64,000 nt of DNA from DATFVJ01 sp963826515 (GTDB taxonomy: Bacteria > Actinomycetota > Actinomycetes > Streptosporangiales > Streptosporangiaceae): assembly GCA_963826515.1 (NCBI GenBank), contig CAWGXI010000016.1, forward strand, positions 186,001-250,000. The letters run 5' to 3'. Below are positions 8,815-17,088 of the stretch, piece by piece (the first letter of the stretch is position 1; the number at the start of each line of letters is the position of its first letter). Position numbers and translations under genes: made by a program. The notes beneath the pieces were generated by a model. That model was given only the letters and a program-made list of their open reading frames with translations, did not search any database and was not told the origin of the DNA.

Positions 8815-10629
8815 ATGACCAGCGCAGAACTCGCCCATGGCCGATCACCGGCAAGCGACACCGAGCTGACCGGCTGGGTACGGGACATCTCGGAGTTGAC
8901 CAAGCCTGAGGACGTTGTCTGGTGTGACGGCTCGGATAGCGAGTGGGAGCGCTTGACCAGCCTGCTGGTCGAGAACGGAACTTTCACGCGGCTTAACCCG
9001 AAGCTTCGCCCGAACAGCTTCCACTGCGCCTCCGACCCGAGCGACGTCGCACGCGTTGAGGACCGCACCTTCATCTGTTCTGAGCAGGAGGCTGACGCCG
9101 GCCCGACCAATAACTGGGTCGCTCCCGATGAGATGCGCAAAACCTTCAGGGAAGTCTTCGATGGGTGTATGCGTGGCCGCACAATGTACGTGATCCCGTT
9201 CTGCATGGGCCCGCTGGGCAGCAGCATTTCCCAGCTTGGCGTTCAGGTTACCGACTCGCCGTACGTGGCGGTGTCGATGCGGATCATGGCGAGGATGGGG
9301 ACACCCGCGCTGCGGTGGATCGAGGAGCGCGGATCGTTTGTCCGCGCCGTCCATTCCGTCGGTGCTCCACTGGAGCCTGGCCAGGCAGATGTGCCCTGGC
9401 CGTGCAACCGGACGAAGTACATTTCGCACTTCCCCGAGACGCGGGAAATTTGGTCCTACGGCTCCGGGTATGGCGGGAACGCGTTGCTCGGCAAGAAGTG
9501 CTTCGCCCTCCGCATCGCCTCGGTGATGGCACGGGACGAGGGATGGCTGGCCGAGCACATGCTCATCCTCAAGATCACCTCAACCGGCGGTGACGCCAGG
9601 TACCTGGCGGCGGCCTTCCCGTCCGCGTGCGGCAAGACCAATCTCGCCATGCTCACGCCCACCATCCCCGGCTTGAAGGTCGAGACCGTCGGCGACGACA
9701 TCGCCTGGATGCGTTTCGGCGAGGACGGGCGCCTGTATGCGATCAACCCTGAGGCCGGATTCTTCGGCGTCGCGCCAGGAACCGGGGCATCCACCAACCC
9801 GAATGCGATCGCGACGCTGTGGGGCAACAGCATCTTCACCAACGTGGCCCTCACCGACGACGGCGACGTGTGGTGGGAGGGCCTCACCGATGAGCCCCCC
9901 GCCCATCTGACCGACTGGAAGGGCCGGGACTGGACCCCAGATTCGCCGGAGCCCGCAGCGCACCCCAATTCCAGGTTTACCACTCCGGCCGTACAGTGCC
10001 CCACCATCGCGCCGGAATGGGACGACCCAAAGGGCGTCCCGATCTCGGCGATCCTGTTCGGCGGCCGGCGCGCGACCGCCGTGCCCCTGGTCACTGAATC
10101 CTTCGACTGGGCACACGGCGTGTTCCTCGGCGCAAATGTCTCCTCGGAGAAGACCGCGGCCGCCCAGGGCAAGGTCGGTGAGCTGCGTCGTGACCCATTC
10201 GCGATGCTGCCGTTCTGTGGTTACAACATGGGCGACTACTTCGCGCACTGGCTCAAGATCGGCCGCTCGACGGACGCCAGCAAGCTGCCGCGGATCTACT
10301 ACGTCAACTGGTTCCGCAAGGACAAGAACGGTAAGTTCGTGTGGCCGGGTTTCGGCGAGAACAGCCGCGTCCTTAAGTGGATCTTGGAACGGCTTTCCGG
10401 CGACGCCGGGGCCGTCGGGAGCCCGATCGGCAACCTGCCGGCGCCTGACGCACTTGACACCGAAGGCCTGGGCCTCAGCGATAGCGACCTGGACGTCTTG
10501 CTCTCCGTTGACCGCGGCGCCTGGGAGCACGAGGCTGCGCTCATCCCCGAGTTCTTCCGCACCTTCGGCGGCCACTTGCCTCGCGAGCTTTGGGACATGT
10601 ACCAGGATCTCCTCGACCGCCTGGGCTGA
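8815..10629 (+). CDS. pckG: GTP-dependent phosphoenolpyruvate carboxykinase
   Basis: The 604-residue enzyme converts oxaloacetate plus GTP to phosphoenolpyruvate, CO2 and GDP, the entry step of gluconeogenesis. The active-site and P-loop segment FPSACGKTNLAML is at residues 268-280 with the reactive Cys272. Other family blocks are GYGGNALLGKKC (218-229), the MYVIPFCMGPLGS segment and the metal-site region ETVGDDIAWM. The start is the ATG preceded by GAGGAG eight bases upstream. Length is typical (about 600). It stands alone; a perfect inverted repeat follows 70 bp after the stop. Confidence 0.96.
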   Translation: MTSAELAHGRSPASDTELTGWVRDISELTKPEDVVWCDGSDSEWERLTSLLVENGTFTRLNPKLRPNSFHCASDPSDVARVEDRTFICSEQEADAGPTNNWVAPDEMRKTFREVFDGCMRGRTMYVIPFCMGPLGSSISQLGVQVTDSPYVAVSMRIMARMGTPALRWIEERGSFVRAVHSVGAPLEPGQADVPWPCNRTKYISHFPETREIWSYGSGYGGNALLGKKCFALRIASVMARDEGWLAEHMLILKITSTGGDARYLAAAFPSACGKTNLAMLTPTIPGLKVETVGDDIAWMRFGEDGRLYAINPEAGFFGVAPGTGASTNPNAIATLWGNSIFTNVALTDDGDVWWEGLTDEPPAHLTDWKGRDWTPDSPEPAAHPNSRFTTPAVQCPTIAPEWDDPKGVPISAILFGGRRATAVPLVTESFDWAHGVFLGANVSSEKTAAAQGKVGELRRDPFAMLPFCGYNMGDYFAHWLKIGRSTDASKLPRIYYVNWFRKDKNGKFVWPGFGENSRVLKWILERLSGDAGAVGSPIGNLPAPDALDTEGLGLSDSDLDVLLSVDRGAWEHEAALIPEFFRTFGGHLPRELWDMYQDLLDRLG

Positions 10630-10701
10630 GACGCCCGCGGGCCGGGATGCGTTCCCCGTGGCCTTGCGGCGAGCTCCGCGCGGCCTGCCCGGTGGCCCGA
10701 T

Positions 10702-10767
10702 GACCATGATCCCGGAGCGTTTTCACGGATATCCACTGACACCCGGGAACACTCCGGGATCATGGTC
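10702..10767. repeat. perfect 16-bp inverted repeat with CATGATC ends
   Basis: The arms GACCATGATCCCGGAG (10702-10717) and its exact complement (10752-10767) flank a 34-bp loop. It lies downstream of pckG and could act as a bidirectional terminator. Its left half resembles the repeat near 30668, and similar ends occur at 57070-57139. A dispersed palindromic family is therefore likely. Confidence 0.7.
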
Positions 10768-11110
10768 GTGTCAAGGCGGAATTAAGAGACCTGCGCGGGA
10801 GATCACGATGCTAGACGAGTAAAACCCCGCGCACGCGGCGGCCGCGCCCAAGGGCTTCGCGGACGACTACCCGCACGCGATCCGGGTGTCACCCACGCGC
10901 GCCCGGATATGGTAAGCGCCCGGTCCGCTCGCGCAGGCCGGCAGTGCACCTGGAGCCACGCAGTCCCGCCCAGCCAGCCGTTCCCAGGCCATCGCCGCGC
11001 GGCGATGGCGCGGCAGTGGCGTCCAGGCTGGCTCGCTCCTGCCGCTGCCTCGACGCGCCCGGCCGGTGGCGCGTACGCCCGAACATGCGGCAGCGCTGGT
11101 GAGGGTGCCG
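10768..11110. other. spacer between convergent genes
   Basis: About 340 bp between the palindrome after pckG and the 3' end of the GAP-family gene. I see no supported gene or motif. Confidence 0.4.
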
Positions 11111-11755
11111 CTACGACACGATCACGTAGATGCTGTTGCCGAGCAGCCAGCAGCCCACCGCGAGCGACCCCACCACGATTGCCTGGTCCCGGTGGCTGTC
11201 GATCCAGCTGCGCACCCGCTCCAGCCGAGCGCCCGCCGCCGCGGGCGCGAAGGCCGCATAAAGCTCCATGACGAGAAAACTCGACGTGGCCAGCAGGCAG
11301 AACAAGACCAGCGACAGGTAATCCCCCGCGTTGGAAAGTTTCGCTTGCACGACCGTGGCTGCCCCGGCTGCCACCAGAGTCCAGGGCTGCAGGAAGATGC
11401 CGAGCCCTGCGGCGGCCCACGGCGAGAGGCGGTCCAGCCTCGCCATCCAGCTCGGCTGCTTGCGGGGGATGCCCATGCGACGCCACTGGCGGGCGGCAAC
11501 CGCGATCAGTGCGAGGCCGGCCGCGGCTTTGACGACCAGGGCGGCAGTCGACGGCGCAGTGTGCGGATCCGGCGGCTTGCCCCCGGTCACCAGGACCACG
11601 ACCGCGATCACCGCGACCAGGCACGCGAGCCAGCCGAGTATGAAGGCGACCCCTTTCCTGACACCTTGCTCGGCGCCGAGGATCAGGATGAACGCGACAA
11701 TCGTGATCGGCTCAAGTGTGATCGCGAGCCCGATGATGATGAGGTCAAGTACCAC
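11111..11755 (-). CDS. GAP-family (Sap/lipid-addressing type) membrane protein
   Basis: A 214-residue integral membrane protein with about six hydrophobic segments. It begins VVLDLIIIGLAITLEPITIVAFILIL and includes VAFILGWLACLVAVIAVVVLV, ALVVKAAAGLALIAVAARQW, the FLQPWTLVAAGAATVVQAKLS loop and a final IVVGSLAVGCWLLGNSIYVIV. This order, with the EP motif in helix 1, fits the actinobacterial GAP family related to mycobacterial Sap proteins, which help export cell-surface lipids. The GTG at 11755 has GGAGG seven bases upstream and is preferred over longer starts. The transported substrate is unknown. Confidence 0.75.
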   Translation of the reverse strand: MVLDLIIIGLAITLEPITIVAFILILGAEQGVRKGVAFILGWLACLVAVIAVVVLVTGGKPPDPHTAPSTAALVVKAAAGLALIAVAARQWRRMGIPRKQPSWMARLDRLSPWAAAGLGIFLQPWTLVAAGAATVVQAKLSNAGDYLSLVLFCLLATSSFLVMELYAAFAPAAAGARLERVRSWIDSHRDQAIVVGSLAVGCWLLGNSIYVIVS

Positions 11756-12120
11756 GCGCACCCCTCCAGGCCGAGGCGCTGCGGGGGCGGCGGACTGCGT
11801 TCCCGGCTCCGCCAGGAAACCCGCGACCTCCGCGTCTCCTGACCCTGCGACGTACACGGCGGTGAGGCTATATGGAACCGGGGGCACAGGTACCATCCCG
11901 GCAGGGTGATCCGCACCGATGGCGCCCGGCCGGGGTTACCAGCCCGAATCTCGATACCCGGCACGAAGTTCGCATGTCCGCCACGGAAGCTGGACTCCAC
12001 GAGCGACCGGGATCGTGCCCAGGTATCGAAGGCCACGACATGCTGGTGACGGCTATCCGCGGGCTCGCGCCTGCGCGCAGTGTCCAAGTATCCGCGACCG
12101 CGATAGCACGCTCGCCTTTC
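11756..12120. other. 365-bp spacer
   Basis: The stretch lies between the starts of the GAP-family gene and the 3' end of the MazG-like gene. No gene, RNA or repeat is recognised. It presumably holds the promoter of the GAP-family gene. Confidence 0.4.
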
Positions 12121-12453
12121 TCACCGCTCGGCCTGAACGTCTCCCAGGCTCACGGCACCGGCTTTGACCAGCACGCCGTTGGGCAGCCGCCGGCAGACCC
12201 TGGACGCGTTCTTGGCCATCTTGGCCTCGATCTCGTCCTGCAGGTCGATGCCCAGCATCTCGGCCAGTGCGAGCAGATAGATCGCGGTATCGGCCAGCTC
12301 CTCCCCCACCCCAGGCCGGCCCTTGCGCCAGGCATCGAACGCCTCTGAAATCTCACCGTTCAGCAGGCAGAACTCCATCGGGACATCAGTGGTGTTGAAC
12401 CCCTTGGCCGTCTTGTTTCCCCACGCGCGCTGCTGTGCCGACCGGATCTCCAC
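12121..12453 (-). CDS. MazG-like nucleotide pyrophosphohydrolase-family protein
   Basis: A 110-residue all-alpha protein. Family features are QQRAWGNKTAKGFN, the acidic metal-binding pairs in NGEISEAFDAWRKG and ELADTAIYLLALAEMLGIDL, and a C-terminal IEAKMAKNASR. MazG-like enzymes hydrolyse non-canonical or signalling nucleoside triphosphates to monophosphates. The GTG at 12453 is preferred because GAGG lies five bases upstream and the residues before it show no family similarity. The upstream 16-bp tandem repeats at 12502-12549 lie in its probable promoter region. Confidence 0.75.
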   Translation of the reverse strand: MEIRSAQQRAWGNKTAKGFNTTDVPMEFCLLNGEISEAFDAWRKGRPGVGEELADTAIYLLALAEMLGIDLQDEIEAKMAKNASRVCRRLPNGVLVKAGAVSLGDVQAER

Positions 12454-12501
12454 CGCTGCCTCACCACCGCCACATCGGGCCTTCTCTGCAAGCAATGCAC
12501 A

Positions 12502-12549
12502 ACGTAAACAACACACGACGTAAACAACACACGACGTAAACAACACACA
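12502..12549. repeat. 16-bp tandem repeat, three copies
   Basis: Three consecutive near-identical copies of ACGTAAACAACACACG. They are AT-rich against the surrounding GC-rich DNA and lie about 50 bp upstream of the MazG-like start. Confidence 0.9.
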
Positions 12550-12658
12550 ACTCGTATCCCATATAATGAAGCGCGGCGCCTCATGTACATCCGGGCGGCC
12601 TGGGAATAGCCGCCCTCCGGCATCGCGCCATGCAATCACGCAAGGCGGCATTCCTACC

Positions 12659-12694
12659 GACTACAAGTATCGGGCCGACTACAAGTATCGGGCC
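12659..12694. repeat. 18-bp perfect tandem duplication
   Basis: GACTACAAGTATCGGGCC occurs twice head to tail, immediately before the DnaA-box-like cluster. Confidence 0.9.
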
Positions 12695-12739
12695 ACCGGC
12701 TCGCATGGACTTGGGAACAGGACCATACAGGCGTTGGCC

Positions 12740-12880
12740 TGTGGATCGCATGTGGACAAGGATCGCCGCACCTGTGGGAAAGTCGCCCTAAACGGCGCCA
12801 CTCCATGTGGATAACATTGCCAGGAATCCCTCCCACCCAGGATCGATGGGCTGTGGACGCGCCGCAGAGCCTGTGGGCAG
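12740..12880. promoter_or_regulatory. cluster of DnaA-box-like sites
   Basis: Six TGTGG-type 9-mers lie on one strand within 141 bp. Two are exact boxes: TGTGGACAA at 12751-12759 (complement of TTGTCCACA, the form favoured in high-GC actinobacteria) and TGTGGATAA at 12806-12814 (complement of TTATCCACA). Weaker matches start at 12740, 12773, 12852 and 12872. The region is non-coding. No dnaA or dnaN gene is present, so it is not the standard oriC layout. A DnaA-titrating or regulatory site is possible. Confidence 0.5.
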
Positions 12881-13019
12881 GCTGGTACGAAAGATCTTCG
12901 CGCTGGTTGTGCTTTCGTGTCCGAACGGGCCCACGCTCGAGGCGGGTGGTGACGCCGGGGCCGCGGTTAACCGGGCTCACTGGCGACCGGAACGCGGTCG
13001 GCGCACCGGTTGCAGGCAC

Positions 13020-13178
13020 TTACCCGGATTCGGCTCGCCGCAATGATGTACCCCATCGCGGTCGCCGCGATGACCGGCGCATGCTCATCCGCCGGGCCTG
13101 CCGCGCCTGACGTGCAAGCCGCGCGTCGTCGGCCGCGGCGGTCATCGCCTTGATGCGCTCGGCAGCTAGTTCTTCCAT
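13020..13178 (-). CDS. small basic alpha-helical protein of unknown function
   Basis: An ATG at 13178 opens a 52-codon frame: MEELAAERIKAMTAAADDAR, then an Arg-rich LARQARQARRMSM helix. Short proteins of this make-up (acidic start, then RLARxxRxARR) are common in actinobacterial genomes. The ribosome site is poor, with GAGGAG too far upstream. It could be chance, but the codon pattern is plausible. Apart from this frame, 12454-13673 appears non-coding. Confidence 0.4.
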   Translation of the reverse strand: MEELAAERIKAMTAAADDARLARQARQARRMSMRRSSRRPRWGTSLRRAESG

Positions 13179-13394
13179 GATTAGCGGGTGCACCACTCCT
13201 CCTCGATCCTTGGCCGCGCCCGGTGGCGTGAGTGGTCAGGACGTTCTCAGCATGCGGCGGCACTCCCGGGCGAAACATCCGCCAGCCAGCCGAGGTTGTA
13301 ACGCGCCGCCCGGCGGCGAATGCGGGCAGGACCGCCGGCTCCGGCCCGTTCGCATGTCAGGCCGGTCCACCGCCGCGGCAGGCCCGCCCGCCCG

Positions 13395-13545
13395 GCGCGG
13401 ATCCCCCCGCCTGGCGGATCCGGCCACCCGGGCAGATCCGGCCGCCCCGGGCAGATCCGCCCGCCCGGGCCGATCCCCCCGGCCTGGCAGATCCGCCCGC
13501 CCCGGGCAGATCCGCGCGCCCGGGCAGATCCGGCCGGCCGGCCGG
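13395..13545. repeat. imperfect ~20-bp GC-rich tandem repeat upstream of the HerA-type gene
   Basis: At least six imperfect units built around GGGCAGATCCGCCCGCCC follow one another. They end about 130 bp before the start of the HerA-type gene, in the probable promoter region of the end-processing operon. The units contain BamHI-like GGATCC and GATCCG cores. Confidence 0.75.
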
Positions 13546-13673
13546 TACGACCCTGGCCCCAGTCGTGCCTGGCCGCGGACGGCCTCCCGGCTTCTGCGTG
13601 AAAGCCGCGGAACGGCCTGGGACCTGGACGTAAGCTCCGTGCTGCGACCGAACAACCTGCCAAGGGGGGTCAG

Positions 13674-15515
13674 GTGACTGACGTAGCTCAGCCGGGAGAC
13701 GTCCGCCCGGTTGCTGCCCTCGACCGTGAACTGGGCGCACCGGCGCTGCGCGCGCGCATGCCCGGCCACGTCCTGGACGATGCCGTGGGACTGGTCATCG
13801 GTACCGTGCCCGCAACACCGCTGAAGTTCTCTGTCGGGCTGGCGCAAGGGCAGTATCTCCAGCTAGATGATGTTGTCGTTACCGTCCGTGAGTTGCCAGG
13901 GCAGGCTCAGATCCAGCTCGCGGGGGTCGTTACCGACGTAGAGGCGGTTCACGAGGGCGCCAGGTTCGCCTCGGACGTCTTCCTCATCCAGCAAGGCGCG
14001 CTCCCCGCGGAGGTGTGTGAGGTCGCAGAGGTGACTGTGACCCGGGTTGAGCCGGAGGTGTACGTCCCGCCACTGCCTGGCGCGGCCGTGGCGCGGGCGA
14101 CCGGACGGCAGCGCGAGACCGCGCTGTACTTCGACGAGATGGGCGGCGCGAAAGTGCCAGCCGGCTTCGGCCGGGACGGGCAGCCGGTGTTTGTCAACTT
14201 CGAGTTCCTTGACGGTACCCGCGGCGCGCACGTCTCCATTTCCGGGGTATCAGGAATTGCCACCAAGACGTCATTTGCGACCTTCCTGCTGCATTCCATC
14301 ACTAACTGCGGGGTCCTGGCCGGCGAGGCACACAACACAAAGGCCCTGATCTTCAGCGTCAAGGGCGAGGACCTGCTGTTCCTCGATTACGCGAACAACC
14401 GGCTAACCGATGTGCAGCGCGCCCGTTACAAAGGCCTGGGACTGCCCGCGAAGCCGTTCGGGAATGTCCGGGTGTTCGCCCCGCCGCGGCGCGGTGATCC
14501 GGCCGGCACACCGGATGTCGCCGCCCGCGACCGGGCTGTCAGCCCCTTCTACTGGACCCTGGCGGAGTTCTGCGCGCAGGAACTGCTGCCGTTCGTTTTC
14601 GCGGACGCCGAGGACGAGCGCGCCCAGTACACGATGCTGATCGGGCAGGTCGCGGCGCGGCTGCGGCGCGACGGCGTCGCGGTGGGCAGCGAAGGGGCGA
14701 TCCGGATCCGGAACGCGGGCCCCACGGGCGACACGACGATCCGCACCCTCGCCGACCTGGTCGATCTGCTGGAGGCCGAGCTCGGCGACGACACCCTTCG
14801 CAGTGGCTGGGTGGCTGGGAGCACGGCGACCGGCAGCGTGAACGCGTTTCTTCGGCGGCTGCGGTCGGCGGTTCGGCCGCTGTCAGTGATCATCCGCGGG
14901 GACCTTGGGCACCGCGGTGAGCGGTCCATCACCACGTCGAAGGCGCAGGTCACCGTCATCGACCTGCACAACCTGCCGGACCGGGCGCAGCGGTTCGTGG
15001 TCGGCGTCACCCTGCAGGGCGAGCTTGCCCGCAAGGAACGGCAGGGCACCGCGCGGCCGCTGATGTTCGTCATGCTGGACGAGCTCAACAAGTACGCGCC
15101 GCGCGAGGGCGACAGCCCGATAAAGCAGATCCTGCTCGATGTAGCAGAACGGGGCCGGTCGCTCGGCGTCATCCTGATCGGCGCCCAGCAGACAGCGAGC
15201 GAGGTCGAGCGGCGCATCCTGGCCAACTGCTCGATCCGGGTCGCGGGGAGGCTCGACGCGGCGGAAGCCGACCGGCCCGAGTACGGATACCTGCCGCCGG
15301 CCCAGCGGCTGCGTGCCACCCTTGCCAAACCGGGCACGATGTTCATCGCCCAGCCCGACATCCCGGTGCCGCTGGCCGTGGATTTCCCCTTCCCCGCCTG
15401 GGCGACCCGGCCAAGCGAAAAGGGCGCGTGGGCGGGGCACGACCCGGGGCCGATGGTGCCCGCCGATCCGTTCGCCACGATCCCGGGCGCCGATGATGAC
15501 CCGCCGCCGTTCTGA
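13674..15515 (+). CDS. herA: HerA-type DNA-translocating ATPase
   Basis: The 613-residue protein has an N-terminal HAS-barrel-like beta domain (about 35-150, GTVPATPLKFSVGLA and YLQLDDVVVTV) and a FtsK/HerA ATPase core. The P-loop at residues 191-200 is GVSGIATKTS; Lys198 is kept but the usual last Gly is Thr. Walker B is FVMLDELNKYAP (Asp469-Glu470), followed by SLGVILIGAQQTASEVERR, where an Arg finger and sensor are expected. Archaeal HerA forms a hexamer that drives NurA nuclease in DNA-end resection with Mre11-Rad50. The same four partners lie in a row here. The GTG start has AAGGGGGG upstream. Confidence 0.85.
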   Translation: MTDVAQPGDVRPVAALDRELGAPALRARMPGHVLDDAVGLVIGTVPATPLKFSVGLAQGQYLQLDDVVVTVRELPGQAQIQLAGVVTDVEAVHEGARFASDVFLIQQGALPAEVCEVAEVTVTRVEPEVYVPPLPGAAVARATGRQRETALYFDEMGGAKVPAGFGRDGQPVFVNFEFLDGTRGAHVSISGVSGIATKTSFATFLLHSITNCGVLAGEAHNTKALIFSVKGEDLLFLDYANNRLTDVQRARYKGLGLPAKPFGNVRVFAPPRRGDPAGTPDVAARDRAVSPFYWTLAEFCAQELLPFVFADAEDERAQYTMLIGQVAARLRRDGVAVGSEGAIRIRNAGPTGDTTIRTLADLVDLLEAELGDDTLRSGWVAGSTATGSVNAFLRRLRSAVRPLSVIIRGDLGHRGERSITTSKAQVTVIDLHNLPDRAQRFVVGVTLQGELARKERQGTARPLMFVMLDELNKYAPREGDSPIKQILLDVAERGRSLGVILIGAQQTASEVERRILANCSIRVAGRLDAAEADRPEYGYLPPAQRLRATLAKPGTMFIAQPDIPVPLAVDFPFPAWATRPSEKGAWAGHDPGPMVPADPFATIPGADDDPPPF

Positions 15516-15542
15516 GCCCGGCCGGACCGGGTCGCCGATCGA

Positions 15543-15658
15543 GATCCTGATACGGGAATCGGCGGATTCTCATCCAGCAGTGAGCGGGCGGCGACAGCCT
15601 GCGGGGGGATTCCGGGGGGTCGTCCCCCGGGGCAAAACAGCCTTAACGGCTGCCGCGG
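15543..15658. repeat. composite dispersed element, copy 2
   Basis: This is the best-preserved copy of the element seen at 7182-7290. It has GATCCTGATACGGGAATCGG, GCAGTGAGCGGGC, a CCGGGGGG/CCCCCCGG-type hairpin near 15612-15632, and CCTTAACGGCTGCCGCGG. It sits inside the 208-bp gap between the HerA-type gene and sbcD, so it may uncouple or modulate expression of the downstream genes. Confidence 0.75.
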
Positions 15659-15723
15659 AGCGCGCCGATCGTGGCAGCCATTCTGGGGATAACCGGCCTG
15701 TGGTTAACGCGTGAAGGGGTCGC

Positions 15724-17088
15724 ATGAAGATTCTGCATACCGGCGACTGGCATGTCGGCAAGGTCCTCAAGGGCCGTGACCGGCATGACGAGCACACGGC
15801 CGTGCTCGGCAGCATCGTGGCGGCCGCCCGCGCCGAAGACGCCGACCTCGTCTTGATCGCCGGAGACCTCTTCGATACCGCCGCGCCGAGCCCGCGGGCG
15901 CAGGGGCTGGTGATGCGCACCCTGCTCGCGCTGCGGGAAGACGGCCGCCAGGTCGTGGCGATCGCGGGGAACCACGACAACCAGCACCTGCTCGACGCGG
16001 TATACCGGCCGGTACTCGGCCAGCTAGGGCTGCACCTGCTCGGGATGCCGAAACGGCCCGACGCCGGTGGCACCCTCAAGCTGCACACCCGCTGCGGACA
16101 GACCGCGAGGGTCGCGGCCCTGCCGTTCCTGTCCCACCGGTACGCCGTGCGGGCCGCGGAGGTTCTGCTGCACGAGGCCGCCGAACACACCCTGGACTAC
16201 GCCCGCCGTGTCTCGGCGATGATGCAGCTACTCTGTACTGGATTCACGGGAGTTGCTGGATTCACGGGAGTTGCTGGCTTCACGGGAGTTGCTGGCTTCA
16301 CGGAAGCTGCTGGCCGCACAGAAGCTGCTGGCCGCACAGAAAATGCTGGCCGCACAGAAAATGCTGGCCGCACAGAAAATGCTGGCCGCACAGTAGCCGC
16401 GGCGCCGGGCGGGGATGCCGTCAACATTGTCGTCGCGCACGCCACGCTGCTCGGCGGCCGCCGTGGCGGCGGCGAGCGTGATGTGCAGACCAGCCTGGAT
16501 TACGAGCTGCCAGCGAGCCTTTTTCCTGCCAGCGCCCATTACGTCGCGCTCGGGCACCTGCACCGCCAGCAGGAGATCGCCGGGCCATGCCCGATCTTCT
16601 ACTCCGGGTCACCGCTCGCGGTGGACTTCGGTGAGGAAGCCAATGAGCCTGTCGCCCTGGCCGTCACTGCCGGGCCAAGCATCAGGGCCGACGTCAGGCC
16701 GGTGCCGATTGCCGGTGGCCGGGCACTGCGGACGCTTCGCGGCACGCTCGAGGAGGTCGTCGCGGAAGGTGAACAGGCTGGCGACGCGTTCCTGCGGGTG
16801 ATCCTCGCGGAACCGGCCCGCGCGGGTCTGGGCGATCTGGTCAGGGACAAGCTGCCGCACACCCTCGAGGTTCAGCTCGACGAGGCGCACCGGCCACAGC
16901 CCGGTGCCAGGAGCGGAGCGGCACCAAGCCGGGCCGGGCGCAGCCCGCAGCAATTGTTCGGCGAATACCTCACTGAGCGAAAGATCGACGATCCGCGGGT
17001 ATCCGCCATGTTCGCCGAGTTGCTCGACCAGATCACCGGCGCGCCGGCTGACCCTGGCGCCGCGACGGCCGCTGCCGGGGAGGCGTGA
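15724..17088 (+). CDS. sbcD: DNA repair nuclease SbcD (Mre11 homologue)
   Basis: The 454-residue metallophosphoesterase is the nuclease subunit of SbcCD. Manganese ligands are visible in order: GDWH (Asp8, His10), GDLFD (Asp48), GNHDN (Asn83, His84), VVAHATL and GHLH. The C-terminal part (SPQQLFGEYLTERKIDDPRV) matches the SbcC-binding region. Unusually, residues about 173-225 are an expanded run of 6-residue units (GFTGVA, then GRTENA) between the phosphoesterase motifs. The start is an ATG with GAAGGGG upstream. The stop overlaps the sbcC start. Confidence 0.92.
   Translation: MKILHTGDWHVGKVLKGRDRHDEHTAVLGSIVAAARAEDADLVLIAGDLFDTAAPSPRAQGLVMRTLLALREDGRQVVAIAGNHDNQHLLDAVYRPVLGQLGLHLLGMPKRPDAGGTLKLHTRCGQTARVAALPFLSHRYAVRAAEVLLHEAAEHTLDYARRVSAMMQLLCTGFTGVAGFTGVAGFTGVAGFTEAAGRTEAAGRTENAGRTENAGRTENAGRTVAAAPGGDAVNIVVAHATLLGGRRGGGERDVQTSLDYELPASLFPASAHYVALGHLHRQQEIAGPCPIFYSGSPLAVDFGEEANEPVALAVTAGPSIRADVRPVPIAGGRALRTLRGTLEEVVAEGEQAGDAFLRVILAEPARAGLGDLVRDKLPHTLEVQLDEAHRPQPGARSGAAPSRAGRSPQQLFGEYLTERKIDDPRVSAMFAELLDQITGAPADPGAATAAAGEA
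16240..16398. repeat. 18-bp tandem repeat inside sbcD
   Basis: About nine 18-bp units grade from GCTGGCTTCACGGGAGTT to GCTGGCCGCACAGAAAAT. Each is a multiple of three, so the reading frame is preserved. They encode a hydrophilic linker between the GNHDN and VVAHATL motifs. Confidence 0.9.

Noticed and set aside
12740..12880. Chromosomal origin oriC
   Set aside because: Boxes are few and there is no dnaA, dnaN or AT-rich unwinding element nearby. It is kept only as a DnaA-box-like cluster.
14549..15478. 309-codon minus-strand frame in the HerA-type gene
   Set aside because: Shadow of the HerA-type gene: Ser/Arg-rich with no family features.
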